A stretch of DNA of 64,000 bases from an uncultured Acidimicrobiales bacterium. GTDB lineage: Bacteria; Actinomycetota; Acidimicrobiia; Acidimicrobiales; SZUA-35. This document shows, piece by piece, positions 32,832 through 42,726 of the stretch (position 1 is its first letter; the number at the start of each line of letters is the position of its first letter). The stretch lies in contig CALAJV010000004.1 in NCBI GenBank assembly GCA_937922805.1, positions 1 through 64,000 of the forward strand, read 5' to 3'. The notes below the pieces were generated by a model. That model was given only the letters and a program-made list of their open reading frames with translations. It did no database searches and had not been told where the DNA came from. A program made the translations under genes and the position numbers.

Positions 32832-34250
32832 ATGACTGAACCGTCCAATCTTTGTCAGATGAGTGCGGTGCAACAAAACAATCTGTTCCGAACCGGAAAG
32901 GCTTCGGCCCGGGAACTGTTGGACGCCCACCTCTCGCGTATCGATGACGTCAACTCCAGCGTTAACGCTGTCGTTAGTCTCGACCCCTCAGTGGCTGAGG
33001 CGACAGCCAAAGATCTGGACGAGCGGCATGTAAAGGGTGAGCGGTTTGGTCCCGGGGCCGGAATCGTTACTGCGTTCAAGGACTTATCGGACACATCGCA
33101 GTTTGTCACTACCTACGGGTCACCAGCTTTTGCCAACCACCGTCCGACCGAGGACGCACTAGTTGTACAGAGGATGCGGGCAGCGGGAATGGTAGCGGTC
33201 GGAAAATCTAACACGCCGGAGCTCGGCGCTGGTTCTCATACGTTCAATCCAGTATTCGGGATAACTCGGAATCCGTACAATCTAGATTTGAGCGCTGGTG
33301 GTTCATCGGGCGGGGCTGCCGTTGCTTTACGGACCGGCATGGTCGGACTCGCCGACGGTAGCGACCTTGGAGGTTCGCTTCGGAACCCGGCCGGTTGGAA
33401 CAACGTGGTTGGGTTTCGGCCGTCGGCTCGAGTTGTCTCGGTCGGCGGTGGCGGCAACTTCTGGAACCCAATGCCAATATCGGGGCCAATGGCCCGAAAC
33501 GTTGACGATCTGGCCTTGTTGCTGTCAATCATGTCGGCGCCGACCCTCGGCGACCCTCTGCATCAAGATTTGAAACAGCCCCGAACGGTCGACCCTCCAA
33601 AAGGGAGGCTCCGAGTTGCTTGGAGCAAGGACTTGGGTGGGCTGCCGGTCGAGTCCGACGTGGCTAGGGTGTTAGACCGATTCAAAGACGACGTTGGTTT
33701 GGTCGGGTGGGATCTCACCGAAGCCGAGCCGGATTTCTCGGGAGCCGATGAGACGTTTGTGACCCTCCGGGCCTTCATGTATCTCGAAAAGGCCGACGCG
33801 ATGAGTGCCATCAAAGGTGAGCTAAAGAAGAACGTCCAAGATGAAATAGATCGAGGTCTCGGATACTCAGCCAACGACATCGTCAAGGCCTACGCCCACC
33901 TCGGCGTATTGTGGCAACGGGGAGTCGAGTTTTTCAAGAACTTCGATTTACTTGTCGCTCCGGTCTCGCAAGTATCGCCGTTCCCAGTCGAGTTGGAGAA
34001 CCCAGAGTCAATAAACGGGCAGCCAATGGAGTCCTACTTGCATTGGATGCTTTCCTGCTGTCGGATCACCACCTTTGGGTTGCCAGCTTTGTCTTTACCT
34101 GCCGGATTCACCGACTCTGGATTGCCGGTCGGTGCTCAGCTCATTGGACCACCACAAGGCGACGTGGCGCTTTTGCAAGCGGCTAAAGCCCTTGAAGCGG
34201 CCACTGGCTACGGTGCCCAAGGGCCAGATCTTGGCTTGCTTGCTCAGTGA
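32832..34250 (+). CDS. Amidase (amidase signature family)
   Basis: A 472-residue amidase-signature enzyme. The Ser-cisSer-Lys triad is Lys83 (TAFKDLSD), cis-Ser158 (AGGSSGGAAVA) and nucleophile Ser182 (SDLGGSLRNPA). It hydrolyses amide bonds of a small substrate. GatA itself is unlikely: no gatB or gatC nearby, and the flanking genes are CoA-transferases. It begins three bases after the exporter gene and ends six bases before the first CoA-transferase gene. A plausible scheme is amide hydrolysis to an acid that the CoA-transferase then activates. The substrate is unknown. Confidence 0.88.
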   Translation: MTEPSNLCQMSAVQQNNLFRTGKASARELLDAHLSRIDDVNSSVNAVVSLDPSVAEATAKDLDERHVKGERFGPGAGIVTAFKDLSDTSQFVTTYGSPAFANHRPTEDALVVQRMRAAGMVAVGKSNTPELGAGSHTFNPVFGITRNPYNLDLSAGGSSGGAAVALRTGMVGLADGSDLGGSLRNPAGWNNVVGFRPSARVVSVGGGGNFWNPMPISGPMARNVDDLALLLSIMSAPTLGDPLHQDLKQPRTVDPPKGRLRVAWSKDLGGLPVESDVARVLDRFKDDVGLVGWDLTEAEPDFSGADETFVTLRAFMYLEKADAMSAIKGELKKNVQDEIDRGLGYSANDIVKAYAHLGVLWQRGVEFFKNFDLLVAPVSQVSPFPVELENPESINGQPMESYLHWMLSCCRITTFGLPALSLPAGFTDSGLPVGAQLIGPPQGDVALLQAAKALEAATGYGAQGPDLGLLAQ

Positions 34251-34256
34251 GCAAAA

Positions 34257-35567
34257 TTGGGTCGCGCTACGGTAGATGCTCATGGACATGACCGGTTCGA
34301 ACCAGTGACACCAGCGCTATCTCAAATTAGAGTTTGCGATTTCACCGGCCAACTAGCCGGGGCGGGAGCTACCCGATGGTTGGCTTCGTTCGGCGCTGAA
34401 GTTGTCCGGGTGGAAGATCCAGTCAACCAAGGCCAATGGGATATCTTGCGCGGCTCTCCGCCGTTCAAGGATGATCGCAGAGGTATTGAATTCGGATCGG
34501 GCTTCAACAACCATAACGTTGAAAAACTTGGTGTAACCATCGACCTTCGGACTGAAGAAGGTCGCGAGCTCGTCACTGATCTGATCGCAGTTTCAGATGT
34601 TGTGACTGACAACTTTGCGGCCGGAGTGCTAGAGCGGCTCGGCTTCGGCTACAACCGTTTGTCCCAAATCAAACCCGATGTGGTGTACGTGTCGAACTGC
34701 GGGTTCGGGCAAACCGGACCATACAAAGACTTCAAATCATGGGGGCCTATTGCCCAAGCAGTCTCAGGCGTTACCCACGGGTCGGGTTTGGACGGTCACC
34801 CGCCTGCCGGTTGGGGGTATTCCTATTTGGATCACACCGGCGGCTATTACATGGCGATGGGAATTCTCATGGCGCTGTGGCATCGGGATAGAACTGGCGA
34901 GGGCCAATGGGTTGATTTAAGTTGTACCGAAGCTGGCGCCAACCTCCACGGGGCCGACCTTTTGGATTGGTCAGTCAATGATCGACCAACACGTCGCCCG
35001 GGAAATCCTGATAGCAACCGAAATGCTAACCCTCCAATGGCTCCCCATGGGGTGTACCAATGCCAAGGGGATGATTCATGGGTGGCCATTTCGTGTCGAG
35101 ATGATCACGACTGGCTCAGTCTTAAGACGTTGATTCTGAGCGACTGGGAGCAGTCAAAAGACCGGGATCGCGAACAGCTGGATGAACGATTTGAAGAGCT
35201 AGAGGGCCGACTCGAACATCGGACCCAGTTAGAGAAACTGGTACGTCGTTGGTGTCGTCCTCGTAGTCGTTGGGAGATTTCAGACCAACTCGCCTCAGTC
35301 GGTGTGCCGGCATCGCCGGTTCAATCGCCAGGCGAAAGAATAGATGGCGATGCCGCTACCGGACGCCGTGACTTATGGCCAATGGTCACTCACCCGGCTA
35401 TGGGCGGAGTTCGAGTCGACGGCCAACCGGTACAATTTTCCAAAACACCGTGGTCGATAAAACACGCCGCCCCAACGCTAGGACAGCACAACCGGTATGT
35501 GTTTGGCGAGTTGCTAGGCCGGACCGATGATGAGATCGAACGGCTTGAAGATGCGGGAATTATCTGA
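34257..35567 (+). CDS. Type III CoA-transferase (CaiB/BaiF), catalytic subunit
   Basis: A 436-residue family III CoA-transferase. The N-terminal fold motif IRVCDFTGQLAGAGATRWLASFGAEVVRVED is recognisable, cut here only by its length. The catalytic Asp is Asp192 in YLDHTGGYYMA, followed by RTGEGQWVDLS. The reading starts TTG 34257, six bases after the amidase; GTG 34305 would remove 16 less conserved residues and is also possible. A second CoA-transferase gene follows after 17 bp, suggesting a heteromeric enzyme. It moves CoA between carboxylic acids. Confidence 0.85.
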   Translation: MGRATVDAHGHDRFEPVTPALSQIRVCDFTGQLAGAGATRWLASFGAEVVRVEDPVNQGQWDILRGSPPFKDDRRGIEFGSGFNNHNVEKLGVTIDLRTEEGRELVTDLIAVSDVVTDNFAAGVLERLGFGYNRLSQIKPDVVYVSNCGFGQTGPYKDFKSWGPIAQAVSGVTHGSGLDGHPPAGWGYSYLDHTGGYYMAMGILMALWHRDRTGEGQWVDLSCTEAGANLHGADLLDWSVNDRPTRRPGNPDSNRNANPPMAPHGVYQCQGDDSWVAISCRDDHDWLSLKTLILSDWEQSKDRDREQLDERFEELEGRLEHRTQLEKLVRRWCRPRSRWEISDQLASVGVPASPVQSPGERIDGDAATGRRDLWPMVTHPAMGGVRVDGQPVQFSKTPWSIKHAAPTLGQHNRYVFGELLGRTDDEIERLEDAGII

Positions 35568-35584
35568 CATGGGACGTATCTGAC

Positions 35585-36976
35585 ATGGTCGACCGCAAAC
35601 AATCAGCAGGCAGAGACGTCACTCCAACCTTCGAAGATCGACTGACCGACGTCGAACTGCCCATTTCCGTGCCAACCCCGTCGAAGCCGACCGTTCCAGG
35701 GCCATTGCACGGCCTCCGAATTGTCGAGCTTGCCAACCCGTTCTGTGCGTTCGCTGGCAAGCTACTAGCCGACGCGGGCGCTGACGTGATCGTAGTTGAA
35801 CCACCTGAAGGTTCTGAGCAACGATGGAATGGTCCGTTCGCTGACGACATTGATGACGAAGAGCGGAGCTTGTCTTGGTGGGCCAATAACACCAGCAAAA
35901 GAAGCGCCGTCGCAGATCTTGAAACCGGACCGGGCCGGCAGTTCTTCCGTCAGCTCATCGCTACCGCCGATGTTTTGCTAGAGGCGGAACCGCCAGGGCG
36001 TCTCGCTGAGCTCGGGGTTGACTACACCGACCTAACCGGCCTCCCCATGTTCAATGATGAGTCAACGTCGGGAGAACCAATGCCAGGTCCTCCTCCGATC
36101 AACGAAAATTTGATTCATCTAGCGATTACTCCGCTTGGGCGTCGAGGTGGTGAGGTTGAAGCGACGGATCTAACGGTGCTGGCTCGAGGGGGTCCGTTAT
36201 GGTCGTGTGGTTACGACGATCATGGCCTACCGCCAGTACGAGGGGGAGGAAACCAAGGGATCAAAATCTCTGCCCACTTCGCAGTGATGTCGACGATGAC
36301 AGCGCTGCTGGCCCGGGACGACGTTGGCGGTCAGTTCGTTGATATCAGTATGGTCGCAGCGGCTAACGTTACAACCGAGTTCGCTTCCTATTCGTGGCTT
36401 GCCGCCCGCCAAACGGTGCAACGTCAAACTGGCCGCCACGCCGCACCATCGCCAACAGAGCCGACCCAAGTGCAGTGCGCCGACGGTCGTTATTTGAACA
36501 CCGGGGTTCCCCCCAGAACCCCACACGAGTTTGGGGCGTTACGGCTTTGGCTTGAAGAGCTCGGCTTTGAAGACGAGTTTGCTCTTATCAACCTGCTTGA
36601 CCTCGGTCAGGAGTATGAACTGATAACCCTGGAAATGATTCGGGAAGATCCATTGGCTGGCGAGGTGTTTCAGGCTGGGCGACAAGCGATGGCCTTCGTC
36701 GCCTCCAAAATATCAGCCCACGAAGCGTTCATAGGTTTCCAAACCCGTGGGATTGCGGCCGGGGTTGTGTGGTCGATCGAGGAGACGATGAGCGACCCTC
36801 ACTTCCAAGAGCGGGGTTTTCCTACGCCGGTTTACCAGCCAGAGATTGATAGGGAAGTGCTTCACCCCGGACCACCGATCCGATTTACCAAGTCGCCAAT
36901 GGCGATACGAAATGCAGCTCCCCGGCTCGGCGAACACACCAGTCAGATCAAAACCGAGCTCGACTCTCTGAGCTAG
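35585..36976 (+). CDS. Type III CoA-transferase-like subunit lacking the catalytic Asp
   Basis: A 463-residue CaiB/BaiF-family protein. Recognisable motifs are LRIVELANPFCAFAGKLLADAGADVIVVEP and DVGGQFVDISMVAAAN. The region aligned to the catalytic Asp of the partner (YLDHTGG) reads GNQGIKISAHFAV, so the Asp position is Ile by my alignment. It may be the non-catalytic half of a heterodimer, as in the paired family III CoA-transferases of anaerobic aromatic pathways. The N-terminal extension of about 35 residues is charged. Last gene of the exporter-amidase-CoA-transferase operon. Start ATG 35585. Confidence 0.8.
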   Translation: MVDRKQSAGRDVTPTFEDRLTDVELPISVPTPSKPTVPGPLHGLRIVELANPFCAFAGKLLADAGADVIVVEPPEGSEQRWNGPFADDIDDEERSLSWWANNTSKRSAVADLETGPGRQFFRQLIATADVLLEAEPPGRLAELGVDYTDLTGLPMFNDESTSGEPMPGPPPINENLIHLAITPLGRRGGEVEATDLTVLARGGPLWSCGYDDHGLPPVRGGGNQGIKISAHFAVMSTMTALLARDDVGGQFVDISMVAAANVTTEFASYSWLAARQTVQRQTGRHAAPSPTEPTQVQCADGRYLNTGVPPRTPHEFGALRLWLEELGFEDEFALINLLDLGQEYELITLEMIREDPLAGEVFQAGRQAMAFVASKISAHEAFIGFQTRGIAAGVVWSIEETMSDPHFQERGFPTPVYQPEIDREVLHPGPPIRFTKSPMAIRNAAPRLGEHTSQIKTELDSLS

Positions 36977-37007
36977 TTCGATTCGGTCGGATTGGGTGAT
37001 TTCGGAC

Positions 37008-37027
37008 GTAGGTACCCCGTTACCTAT
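37008..37027 (+). terminator. Possible terminator hairpin
   Basis: TAGGTA / TACCTA, a 6-bp stem (7 with a flanking G-U) and loop CCCCGT, 32 bases after the last CoA-transferase gene. No U-tract. It could equally be part of the leader of the following secreted-protein gene. The rest of 36977-37196 shows nothing I can name. Confidence 0.3.
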
Positions 37028-37196
37028 GGGCTGTGCGAGTTAAGTACCGCAGAACTAATTCGTGAGACTACGACTCATTCAAGCGCCTAGTTTTCGACGA
37101 CCCTCGTTACCTGGAGTCCTCACAGCGCTTGTAGATCTCGGCCGTGGTCAAACCATCTTGGTTAGGCACTACGAGCCAACAAATGCATGAGGTGAC

Positions 37197-39515
37197 ATGG
37201 TTAGCCGATCTGATAGCCCAACTGATGACATATCCGAGCAGCCCGATGGCTGGATCGGCGATAGAGCTACTGTCGGATTCTCCTCAAACCGAGTATGGGT
37301 ACGGCGAGGACGAAAGTTACTACTCGCGGCTGCGGCCACGACTGGCGTAGCCGCCGTACTGACTTCAAGTTTGGCCAGTCCTTCGGCAGCTATTCCCGAC
37401 GATGGGTTTAGGCCCGACCCTCCATCAGAACCGTCACCTAAGGGCCGACAAGATGGCCCAGGTACTAGCCAGATCACCGAGCCTAGCCCACCAGAGACTG
37501 GTGGTAGTAGCGGCAGCATCGGCCACAGCGAAAGTGATCAGGATACAACGTCAGCTCAACGAACGCAGCCGCAGAGGGCGGGTGAATCAGTTGACCACGG
37601 CGGCTCGGATTCTGAAACGAAGCCTGAGACCGAAGCCGAGCAGGCCGGCAGAATTGAGAGCGAGCGAGACGCGATCTTTGGCCCTTTCGCCCCAACAGTG
37701 TACCGCACTCATGATTCGACTCTTGTCGTTGGAACACCCGGTGACGATGAGATACGAGTGACTCAAGATGCTGCTTCGGGTCACTACCAAGTTGAGGTAA
37801 ACGACCATACGTTTGCGCTGAACGATACAGACCTCGGCCAATTGCAGGTCGCAGGCAACGGTGGTGAAGACGACTTTGTTGGCTCCGATTTGTCTGAGAC
37901 TTTCGTAGGAGGCCGACATAGCGACAATTTCCATGCTGGAGGCGGTGATGACATGGTTTTTGCCGGGCCTGGCAACGACAACGTGCACGGTGAAGGTGGC
38001 GACGATGAACTGCACGGTGGTCGAGGCGATGACTTCCAAACCGGTGGCGATGGTAACGATCTCATATTTGGCGACGCTGGCAACGACACGTCCGAAGGTA
38101 GGAACGGCGACGACAAGATCCACGGCGGCATCGGAAATGATGTTTCCTACGGCAACAACGGAAATGATCAGCTTTTCGGGGGCGAAGGAAACGATTACAA
38201 CGACGGTGGCCGAGGTGCTGATTTGCTACGGGGTAACGCTGGGCGAGATATCCAAAGTGGCGGGTATGGCACCGACCTTATCGATGGCGGACTGGGCAAA
38301 GATACATCTATCACTGGCCCAGGGCGAGACCAGGTTATCGACACCGACGACGACGTTGACAAGGTCTACGCCCAGGAGTCCGACACGGTGCAGACATCAG
38401 GTGGCGATGTTGTTCAGATAGTCGAGATTGATGAGCTTCTAGCCGATTCGAATATTCAACTCGGATCACCTGATCCTGATTTTTGGATCCGGCTAGATTC
38501 GGATCTGACGACCCTTCGTTCGTTCCCAGCGGGTCAAGACCTTTTGGCCAAAATCGCCGAATCGGAACTGACCGTAATTGTCCGCCCTCATGAAGACCCC
38601 CGAGGTATCTCGCAGATTGAACCTTTGGGCGAAGGGAATCAGGGACATTTGAGGCCCAACGGGGAACCGGGCGCCGGAGAGCACGCCTTGATCGACTACG
38701 GGATCGTAGCGAGCGACAAGTTGGAGGAGGTGCCAGAGCTGATTCCTCTAGTGGAACTTGGTCACGAGCTAGTCCACGCCAGCGATCTTTTGAATGGCAC
38801 CGGAGACCCAGGAAACTCGGTTGAGTTAGACCAAAATGGTCAAGCGCTACTTGACCCAACAACTGGCGAGCCGGTCATAACTCCTGATGGTGAACTACAA
38901 GCGGTTGGCTTACCTTACGACCGTGACGGAAATCTTGATGACTATCCGTGGTTCGGAGATAATGAACCGAGTGGTCCGGAAGACCTCGAGCTTGGTCGCC
39001 AAACTGTCACCGAGAATGCGCTTCGAAGAGATTTGGGAATACCGGACAGAACGAACTACTCGACCGAAAATGGTTTGGTCGCCGGCGCTTTCGATAGCGA
39101 GTGGCATGTCGCTAGAGACCGGGCTACCCAGGTTCCGGCATCGTCAACCGATCAGTTGGCGCCCAAATCGCCGGTATCTGCATCGAGTGAGAATCCGGAC
39201 AGGCAAGACGGTTCGGGTGGGCAAGACGGTTCGGGTAGGCAAGATACGGCGGGCGGTGTCGAATCCAGCCCCAATGACGATCGCGAGCCACACGATACGA
39301 CGTCAGTCCTCGAGGCGGCTGACGAACCGGCTGTCGAGCGCAAAGCGACGTGTGTTGACGAGGGTTCGGATGATCGTTTGAACTGGGGAGTAAATCTTGC
39401 GACCAACGGTGGTTGTTGGATCAGTGGCACGTGGACGCAAGAGGATTGTGTCGAGGTTGGTTCTGGTTTGTTTGATTGCCCGGATGGAAAACAGTACGAC
39501 AACTCTGTTGGCTAG
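37197..39515 (+). CDS. Secreted protein: RTX-like repeats plus M91/NleD-like metalloprotease domain
   Basis: A 772-residue paralogue of the giant protein at 15278. It starts ATG 37197 with GAGGTG four bases upstream. The signal has [12 protein letters not shown] and ends near PSAA; both paralogues have the same mature start (A-V/I-PDDGFR). A low-complexity linker reaches about 165, then RTX-like repeats ([15 protein letters not shown] type) to about 415. The protease domain has HELVH at 523-527 and ends [19 protein letters not shown]. Residues about 650-772 are extra: a Gln/Asp/Gly-Ser linker, then a four-Cys module (TCVDEG, GGCWISG, EDCVEV, FDCPDG). Secreted zinc protease or toxin is the inference. 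No immunity gene is recognised. Confidence 0.82.
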   Translation: MVSRSDSPTDDISEQPDGWIGDRATVGFSSNRVWVRRGRKLLLAAAATTGVAAVLTSSLASPSAAIPDDGFRPDPPSEPSPKGRQDGPGTSQITEPSPPETGGSSGSIGHSESDQDTTSAQRTQPQRAGESVDHGGSDSETKPETEAEQAGRIESERDAIFGPFAPTVYRTHDSTLVVGTPGDDEIRVTQDAASGHYQVEVNDHTFALNDTDLGQLQVAGNGGEDDFVGSDLSETFVGGRHSDNFHAGGGDDMVFAGPGNDNVHGEGGDDELHGGRGDDFQTGGDGNDLIFGDAGNDTSEGRNGDDKIHGGIGNDVSYGNNGNDQLFGGEGNDYNDGGRGADLLRGNAGRDIQSGGYGTDLIDGGLGKDTSITGPGRDQVIDTDDDVDKVYAQESDTVQTSGGDVVQIVEIDELLADSNIQLGSPDPDFWIRLDSDLTTLRSFPAGQDLLAKIAESELTVIVRPHEDPRGISQIEPLGEGNQGHLRPNGEPGAGEHALIDYGIVASDKLEEVPELIPLVELGHELVHASDLLNGTGDPGNSVELDQNGQALLDPTTGEPVITPDGELQAVGLPYDRDGNLDDYPWFGDNEPSGPEDLELGRQTVTENALRRDLGIPDRTNYSTENGLVAGAFDSEWHVARDRATQVPASSTDQLAPKSPVSASSENPDRQDGSGGQDGSGRQDTAGGVESSPNDDREPHDTTSVLEAADEPAVERKATCVDEGSDDRLNWGVNLATNGGCWISGTWTQEDCVEVGSGLFDCPDGKQYDNSVG
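39201..39254 (+). repeat. 18-bp tandem repeat, three units (in-frame)
   Basis: Units of the form AGGCAAGACGGTTCGGGT: two nearly identical copies and one diverged. They encode (R/G)QDGSG hexapeptides in the linker between the protease domain and the Cys-rich tail. Confidence 0.75.
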
Positions 39516-39642
39516 CCCCATCAGGTAACCAGCTGCGAGAGCGCTAAGGGCTCGGGCCGTCTTGCCCTGCGCTTTTGACCCTCCGGACGATCCTGACATC
39601 GACTGCTAGGTTGAAAGCACGGAACAGTGAGGACGGGTCGAG

Positions 39643-40413
39643 ATGCTAACTGATGTGCGCCCGGAGCAAGTTTTAGTCTCACTTGTGTTGGTGATCGTTG
39701 CGGTCGGTCTTGCTCGCTGGCTGCGATTGGGCGTGACTAGGTCGCTTGTTTCGGCTTCGCTACGGGCCGCGCTCCAACTTGTTGCCGTTGGGTTCGTATT
39801 CGGCCTGATTGTGACGTCCAGTTCGGCTTTCGTTCTTGCTTGGTTGTGGGTTGTCTTCATGGTTGTCATCACCGTCGTTGTATCTCGGCATCGAGCTCCG
39901 GAACTGCCAGCGGGCGTGATAGCAGTGTCGCTATCGGTTTCGGTCACCGTCGCTCTTTGTCTAGCCGTCATTTTCGGGTTCGGGGTTATTGACTACCGAC
40001 CGGCGAATGTGATCGTGATCTCCGGGATCATCATTGGCAATACGTTGCCCTCGCTGGTTTTGGGTTCGACTAGGCTTGTTGATCAGGTTCGGGAGGGTCG
40101 CGGCCAGTTTGAGGCGCTAGTTGCCTTGGGTTTCTCAGTTTCACAGATCACGAAAGTGGCTGGTGCCCCCATTGTCCGCAATGCCCTCGTTCCGCAGATT
40201 GAGAGAACCAACGTTGTTGGCCTCATAGCCTTGCCGGGGGCGATGACCGGTTTACTGCTCGCTGGCGTCGAACCAATCAACGCAGTTCTGATCCAACTAA
40301 TTGTGATGTATCTCGTGCTCGGTTCGGTCGCAGTTTCGGTGATCGTTGTGGTGGTTGTAGGAATGCGTTCTCTATTCGATCCGAATGGCACCATCCGAGA
40401 GATCGCTCCTTAG
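39643..40413 (+). CDS. FetB-like ABC permease (UPF0014)
   Basis: A 256-residue membrane protein with about seven hydrophobic segments. Diagnostic UPF0014/FetB wording is SLRAALQLVAVGFVFG, ISGIIIGNTLPSLVLGSTRL and NVVGLIALPGAMTGLLLAGV. FetB is the permease partner of FetA, implicated in iron export and oxidative-stress resistance in E. coli. No ATPase gene adjoins, so the partner must be elsewhere or supplied in trans. Single-gene unit; starts ATG 39643 and converges on a GNAT gene. Confidence 0.82.
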   Translation: MLTDVRPEQVLVSLVLVIVAVGLARWLRLGVTRSLVSASLRAALQLVAVGFVFGLIVTSSSAFVLAWLWVVFMVVITVVVSRHRAPELPAGVIAVSLSVSVTVALCLAVIFGFGVIDYRPANVIVISGIIIGNTLPSLVLGSTRLVDQVREGRGQFEALVALGFSVSQITKVAGAPIVRNALVPQIERTNVVGLIALPGAMTGLLLAGVEPINAVLIQLIVMYLVLGSVAVSVIVVVVVGMRSLFDPNGTIREIAP

Positions 40414-40475
40414 CGTCGGGACACCCGAATGAACGATTGCCTGACCAGGGGGGGTCGGATCACTGACTGAGATGG

Positions 40476-41243
40476 TTAGCAGCTAGAGGAGGTCTTGGCT
40501 GTCCCAACATAGTGATATTGATACATCAGCTGGTAGCCGAAGCGCTGGTAGAGCGGCTTGGCCGCCGTGTTCGTCGATAGCACGTCCAGGAATGAATCCG
40601 TCGCTCCTTGGTCTAGCCCCCACCGGTGAAGCTGGTTGAGAATAGCTGCGGCCAATCCTTGTCCTCGGCTGCCGGGGGCTGTCAACATTGCCTGAATCGA
40701 CAACCAGCCTTCACTCACAACTCCGCGACCAACGGCAACCGCGCTGGTGCCGTTGCGAACAATAGCCCAACACACATTGCCATCGACCTTAGCCATGAGG
40801 GCTTCGACTTCAGTTGCGCCATCGGCACTTCGCTCAGTGATCCAATCCGGTGGTTTGTCTGGAAGAACAACCACGGTTGGCGTCCGAGTAGCGCTAGCTC
40901 GACTTTGGCCGGAGTCGATCGATAGCCGCCGGTGCATCGTGTCGGTTTGATTGGTCGGTGAATTGAACGAACGGTCGTCAGTCAAGTTAGAAATGATGCT
41001 CGGCGAAGTCAGCGGCGTTATTCGAAACAACGGATCTACTCCCCGATCGGAAAGCCATTGACTTGCCCATTCAATCGTTTCAGCGGTTTGGCTAGCCGAA
41101 GGGTCAATAACAAGCGCTGAGTTAGCTCGCCCCGACTGGCCGTGCGATGCCCCAACAATCATGCCGTGCCTGGAAGCTATCTCCAAAGGAGGGTAGGTGG
41201 CTAGACGCATCTGTTCGATTGTTTCAACTAGCGGTAGGTCCAT
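40476..41243 (-). CDS. GNAT family N-acetyltransferase
   Basis: A 255-residue protein of two GNAT-like halves. The C-terminal half is the recognisable one: LSIQAMLTAPGSRGQGLAAA (acetyl-CoA loop), then NTAAKPLYQRFGYQLMYQYHY. The N-terminal half (PPLEIASRHGMIVGAS, SDRGVDPLFRIT) resembles the degenerate first domain of tandem GNATs in actinobacteria. It starts ATG 41243. Substrate unknown; it lies just downstream of, and co-directional with, the dehydrogenase operon on the far side of a 55-bp gap. Confidence 0.8.
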   Translation of the reverse strand: MDLPLVETIEQMRLATYPPLEIASRHGMIVGASHGQSGRANSALVIDPSASQTAETIEWASQWLSDRGVDPLFRITPLTSPSIISNLTDDRSFNSPTNQTDTMHRRLSIDSGQSRASATRTPTVVVLPDKPPDWITERSADGATEVEALMAKVDGNVCWAIVRNGTSAVAVGRGVVSEGWLSIQAMLTAPGSRGQGLAAAILNQLHRWGLDQGATDSFLDVLSTNTAAKPLYQRFGYQLMYQYHYVGTAKTSSSC

Positions 41244-41298
41244 TAACTAGAATCTAGCTCAGTGGGGCTTGAGTTGGACTTCGAGTTAGGTTGAACGA

Positions 41299-42723
41299 TT
41301 AGCTGTGAAGTGGGTGGCCGAGGGCGGCGGCGACTGATTCGACGAAGCCTTCACCCACGGTTGGGTGAGCATGGATCGTGTCGGCTACGTCTTCGAGCCG
41401 AGCCCCCATTTCGATAGCTAAGGTAAACGCGGTAGACAGTTCAGCTACCGACTTGCCAACCGCTTGCACCCCAAGAATCTCGTGATTGTCAGATCGAGCG
41501 ACTACTCGAACGAATCCGGATCCGCTATCGAGAGTCATCGTGCGCCCATTGGCGGCGAGCGGAAAGGTGCCGACGGTGACTTCGCCGAATTCGTCGGAGG
41601 ATTTCGCTTCCTCCGGTGAAATCCCAACCGTAACGATTTCTGGGTCGGTAAAGACGATGGCTGGAATTGCGGCTGGATCGAACTCGCTCGGCTGGCCAGC
41701 AATTGCTTCGGCCACAACCTCGCCCTGTTTCATTGCCCGGTGAGCCAACATCGGCTCACCAGTAATGTCGCCAATGGCCCAAACGTTTTTCATCGATGAG
41801 TGACAGCGTCGATCGACCGAAACGAACGGTCCATCCATGGTTAGGCCAAGGCTTTCAAGGTTGAATCCGGAGGTCATAGGTCGACGTCCGACCGCTACCA
41901 GAACCTTTTCGGCTCGGATTGAAGCTTCGAGATCGTCGCCTGGCTTGCTCGACGTTACCGCTAGGGCGCCGTCGGAAAAGCTTGTCGCCAACGTGTTGGT
42001 GATAACTGACACTCCGTCGGCCTTCAGTTGAGCCTCGACTGGGCGGGTCAGCCGTTTGTCGTACTGGGCGAGGACCCGGCTTTCCGCTTCGACAATTGTA
42101 ACGTCGACGCCAAATTTGGCGAACGCCATTCCAAGCTCGAGACCGATGTAACCTCCGCCAACAACAGCCAAGGTCGACGGAAGCTCAGTCAGGTTAAGAG
42201 CCCCCGTTGAAGAAATGATATGTTCGCCGAAAGGTAGGCTTGGAATCTCAACTGGGATTGACCCGGTGGCCAAGACCAGATGTTCGCAGACCACGGTAGT
42301 GGTGAGCCCGTCCCGATCAGTGACCTGCAGCGTCTTGCCGTCGACAATGGCGGCCCTACCAGGAATCACGGTAACGCCAGATCGGTCAAGTAGGCCGGCA
42401 ACCCCGTCGTTGAGTTTGGCTACTATACCGTCTTTCCAAGCAACGGTTTTACCCAAGTCAAGCGTCGGATTCTCAACAGTTATTCCAAGGGCCGCGTGAT
42501 TTCCGTGAGCGTCACGAGCAGCGGCAAACTCTTCGGCCGCGTGGATCATGGCCTTAGAAGGGATACAACCAACATTGAGGCAAGTACCGCCGAGCGGCTG
42601 GTCGTCGATCACGACAGCCTCTAGTCCGAGTTGGCCGGCACGAATGCCGGCGACGTATCCGCCGGGTCCACCGCCAACGATAGCAACCTTGCTTTTTATG
42701 GTCGTTTCATCGCTCATTGTCAT
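41299..42723 (-). CDS. lpdA: Dihydrolipoamide dehydrogenase (E3)
   Basis: A 474-residue FAD-dependent disulfide reductase. FAD-binding GGGPGGYVAGIRAGQLG, redox disulfide GGTCLNVGCIPSK (Cys-x4-Cys), NAD-binding VVGGGYIGLELGMAFAKFG, and the C-terminal interface His in HAHPTVGEGFVES are all present. It reoxidises the dihydrolipoyl group of the E2 component. It starts ATG 42723 (ATG 42717 is an alternative), three bases after the E2 gene. Fourth gene of the E1a-E1b-E2-E3 operon, so probably dedicated to this complex. Confidence 0.93.
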   Translation of the reverse strand: MTMSDETTIKSKVAIVGGGPGGYVAGIRAGQLGLEAVVIDDQPLGGTCLNVGCIPSKAMIHAAEEFAAARDAHGNHAALGITVENPTLDLGKTVAWKDGIVAKLNDGVAGLLDRSGVTVIPGRAAIVDGKTLQVTDRDGLTTTVVCEHLVLATGSIPVEIPSLPFGEHIISSTGALNLTELPSTLAVVGGGYIGLELGMAFAKFGVDVTIVEAESRVLAQYDKRLTRPVEAQLKADGVSVITNTLATSFSDGALAVTSSKPGDDLEASIRAEKVLVAVGRRPMTSGFNLESLGLTMDGPFVSVDRRCHSSMKNVWAIGDITGEPMLAHRAMKQGEVVAEAIAGQPSEFDPAAIPAIVFTDPEIVTVGISPEEAKSSDEFGEVTVGTFPLAANGRTMTLDSGSGFVRVVARSDNHEILGVQAVGKSVAELSTAFTLAIEMGARLEDVADTIHAHPTVGEGFVESVAAALGHPLHS

Positions 42724-42726
42724 CTC

